Source of the DNA: Syntrophomonadaceae bacterium
GTDB lineage: Bacteria > Bacillota > Dethiobacteria > DTU022
Length of the DNA: 6,646 bases
Direction of reading: 5' to 3'
Assembly (NCBI GenBank): GCA_007130585.1
Contig: SLSE01000033.1
Coordinates: forward strand, 1-6,646
Position numbers and translations under genes: made by a program. Within the stretch, counting starts at the first letter, position 1. Each line of letters begins with the position of its first letter. The notes below the pieces were generated by a model that ran no database searches, had not been told where the DNA came from, and worked only from the letters and a program-made list of their open reading frames with translations. Of this stretch, positions 5,088-6,646 are shown piece by piece.

Positions 5088-6646
5088 TTACTCAATACTT
5101 ACGCCCTTCAGGTAATACTGCTCAGAAATCCGGGGGTTATAATTCTGAACCCGGTCATTTATTGCTTCAAAGGCGGTAGGAGCATAGAGATATATAAATG
5201 GAGGATCTTCATACATGTATTTCAAGATCCTGGTATAGACCTCTGCTCGCTCATTAGATTCAGCTGCCAGTTCAACTTCTTTTACCATGTCTACCAGTAC
5301 CGGGTCAAGCCATGCAGCATAACTGGCATCCTCGCCACCGACAGAACCAATCAGGCGGGGATAAGCTTCACCGGTGCTTGAAGACCAGCTGTCGCCAAAA
5401 AGCGGCGGCAGTTCACGGTTTGCCTGCAGGTCCCAAAACATCCCGGATTCCATAAACTGAAGCTCAACATCTATGCCAACCTCTGACCAGTAACCGGCAA
5501 CAGCCTGCAGGACCTGTTCAAAGTTGGTATAGGTTTCCGAGGGCCCGGCCATTTCAATGGCAAACCCATCGGGATAGCCGGCCTCAACCAGCAGCTCTCT
5601 TGCCCTGTCGGGGTCATAAGGATATGGAGTTACGCTCGGATCATAGCCGAGGTTTCCGGGAATAATAAAACCGGAGACCCTTTCAGCGTATCCATCAAAA
5701 AGCCTGTCAATAATGGCGTCGTAGTCAATGGCATAACTCATTGCCTGCCTGACCAGCTTGTCTTCAATGGGAGTGCCAATGCCGGTACTCATATTGTTGA
5801 AAGTAACATAGTAAACCCTATCCTGGCCGTAGTTTACAAGCGATACGCCATCCGCTGCAATAACTGCATCGGCCTGCTCCGGCCCCAGGTTACTGACAAT
5901 ATCAATATCATCGTTTACCAGGGCTGCAAAGCGGGTCGCCGTATCCGGAATGGGGCGGTAGATAACCGTATCAACTTTGGGGTAACCTTCTTCCCAGTAG
6001 TCTTCAAAAGCTTCAAGAACAATCCTGTCACCTGTACGCCATTCAACAAACTTGAAGGGTCCGGTGCCGACAGGATTCTGCAGGTAGCCTTCTTCGCCAA
6101 CTTCTTCGTGGTACTGCTTGGACAAAATGCCCCAGTGCTCGTTCATTAAAAGCAATATAAAAGCATTGGGGGCGTCGAGCCTGGCTTCAACGGTGTAATC
6201 ATCAATTTTCACCATTTCAGCGATAGCAAGAAAGTCTTCCCTGTATGTAATTTCACTTCCCTGGCCACGCTCCCAGGTAAATATTACATCATCAGCTGTA
6301 AAAGGATAGCCATTATGAAAAACAACATCATCGCGCAGGTTGAAGGTATAAACCAACCCGTCATCAGATATTTCCCAGCTTTCGGCCAGCGAAGGTACAA
6401 TTATCCCCTCGTCGTTCAGCCAGACCAGCGAACTAAAAATACTCCAGGCTACGTTGGAAGCTGTCCTGGTATCGCCTGTTGCCGGTTCAATGGTATTGGG
6501 GTTGGTCTGCAGGGCAACCCGCAGCACGCTTTCACTTACCACTTCATCATCTGTATCTATTACCGCGGGCTCATCCACTGCATCTTCACCGCCGCAGCCG
6601 GTGAATGCCAGCAATCCAAAAACGAGAAAAACCAGTAAAACAAGAT
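5088..6646 (-). CDS. extracellular solute-binding lipoprotein, family 5 (peptide/oligopeptide type), 5' end cut by window edge
   Basis: Ligand-capturing component of the importer, anchored outside the cytoplasmic membrane. 518 codons are visible. Reading in frame to the right edge extends the sequence by ten hydrophobic residues, LVLLVFLVFG, ahead of the TTG at 6614, so that TTG lies inside the signal peptide and is not the start; the real start and basic N-region lie beyond the window. The lipobox LAFTGC gives a lipidated Cys at 6594-6596, followed by a short acidic linker. The family 5 signature (SBP_bac_5, PF00496) is clear: SLAESWEISDDG, VYTFNLRDDVVFHNG and FTADDVIFTWERG, about 70-110 residues after the Cys. 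Further typical blocks are NPVGTGPFKFVEW, RQAMSYAIDYDAII and YPYDPDRARELLVEAGYPDGF. It is the first visible gene of the operon. The fold binds peptides but also nickel, sugars or other solutes, so the ligand is not assignable. Confidence 0.94.
   Translation of the reverse strand, partial: LVLLVFLVFGLLAFTGCGGEDAVDEPAVIDTDDEVVSESVLRVALQTNPNTIEPATGDTRTASNVAWSIFSSLVWLNDEGIIVPSLAESWEISDDGLVYTFNLRDDVVFHNGYPFTADDVIFTWERGQGSEITYREDFLAIAEMVKIDDYTVEARLDAPNAFILLLMNEHWGILSKQYHEEVGEEGYLQNPVGTGPFKFVEWRTGDRIVLEAFEDYWEEGYPKVDTVIYRPIPDTATRFAALVNDDIDIVSNLGPEQADAVIAADGVSLVNYGQDRVYYVTFNNMSTGIGTPIEDKLVRQAMSYAIDYDAIIDRLFDGYAERVSGFIIPGNLGYDPSVTPYPYDPDRARELLVEAGYPDGFAIEMAGPSETYTNFEQVLQAVAGYWSEVGIDVELQFMESGMFWDLQANRELPPLFGDSWSSSTGEAYPRLIGSVGGEDASYAAWLDPVLVDMVKEVELAAESNERAEVYTRILKYMYEDPPFIYLYAPTAFEAINDRVQNYNPRISEQYYLKGVSIE

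Noticed and set aside
6612..6614. TTG at 6614 as the start of the binding-protein gene
   Set aside because: The frame continues upstream with ten more hydrophobic residues that belong to the signal peptide, and starting at TTG would leave only six residues before the lipobox Cys and no basic N-region. The start must lie outside the window.
5915..6638. Short frames inside the binding-protein gene (5915-6100 minus; 6315-6638 plus)
   Set aside because: They overlap conserved solute-binding protein blocks and have no motif support.
1..6646. CRISPR arrays, tRNA or rRNA genes, insertion sequences and attachment sites
   Set aside because: No short regularly spaced repeats, RNA-gene motifs, transposase sequence or terminal inverted repeats were seen; the only clear direct repeat is the coding duplication in oppD.

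Overview
The window reads almost entirely on the minus strand. It holds one five-gene peptide-type (Opp/Dpp) ABC importer operon and, downstream of it, a separate alpha/beta hydrolase gene that is cut by the left edge. Strong AGGGG-type ribosome binding sites, frequent TTG and GTG starts, a lipoprotein-type solute-binding protein and roughly 48% GC in sampled lines suggest a low-to-mid GC Firmicute (Bacillota), possibly an anaerobic clostridial lineage. This is inference; no RNA gene or taxonomic marker is present.

In transcription order (right to left): a family 5 solute-binding lipoprotein (5088 to the right edge, its start codon lies outside); an 80-base gap; the OppB-type permease (4066-5007, TTG start); the OppC-type permease (best start ATG at 4061, end 3117); the OppD-type ATPase (1931-3115); and the OppF-type ATPase (934-1938, GTG start, overlapping oppD by 8 bases). 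From oppB to oppF the genes touch or overlap, so they are very likely co-translated. The binding protein would capture a peptide-like ligand outside the membrane, the two permeases form the channel, and the two ATPases drive import. The true substrate cannot be read from the sequence. The operon promoter is not in the window.

The most unusual element is inside oppD. The segment carrying the Q-loop is present twice in tandem with an exact period of 50 codons (150 bp), making the protein about 50 residues longer than usual. The frame is open, and both copies keep the Q-loop glutamine, but the second copy has lost the hydrophobic strand and the acidic residue around it. This is the part of the ATPase that touches the permease coupling helices.

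After oppF there is an AT-rich gap of 107 bases with a possible promoter and a strong ribosome binding site. Then comes an alpha/beta hydrolase (826 to the left edge, minus strand) whose sampled GC is near 57%, clearly above the operon. It looks like an independently expressed and possibly acquired gene. The plus-strand reading frames are shadows of these genes.
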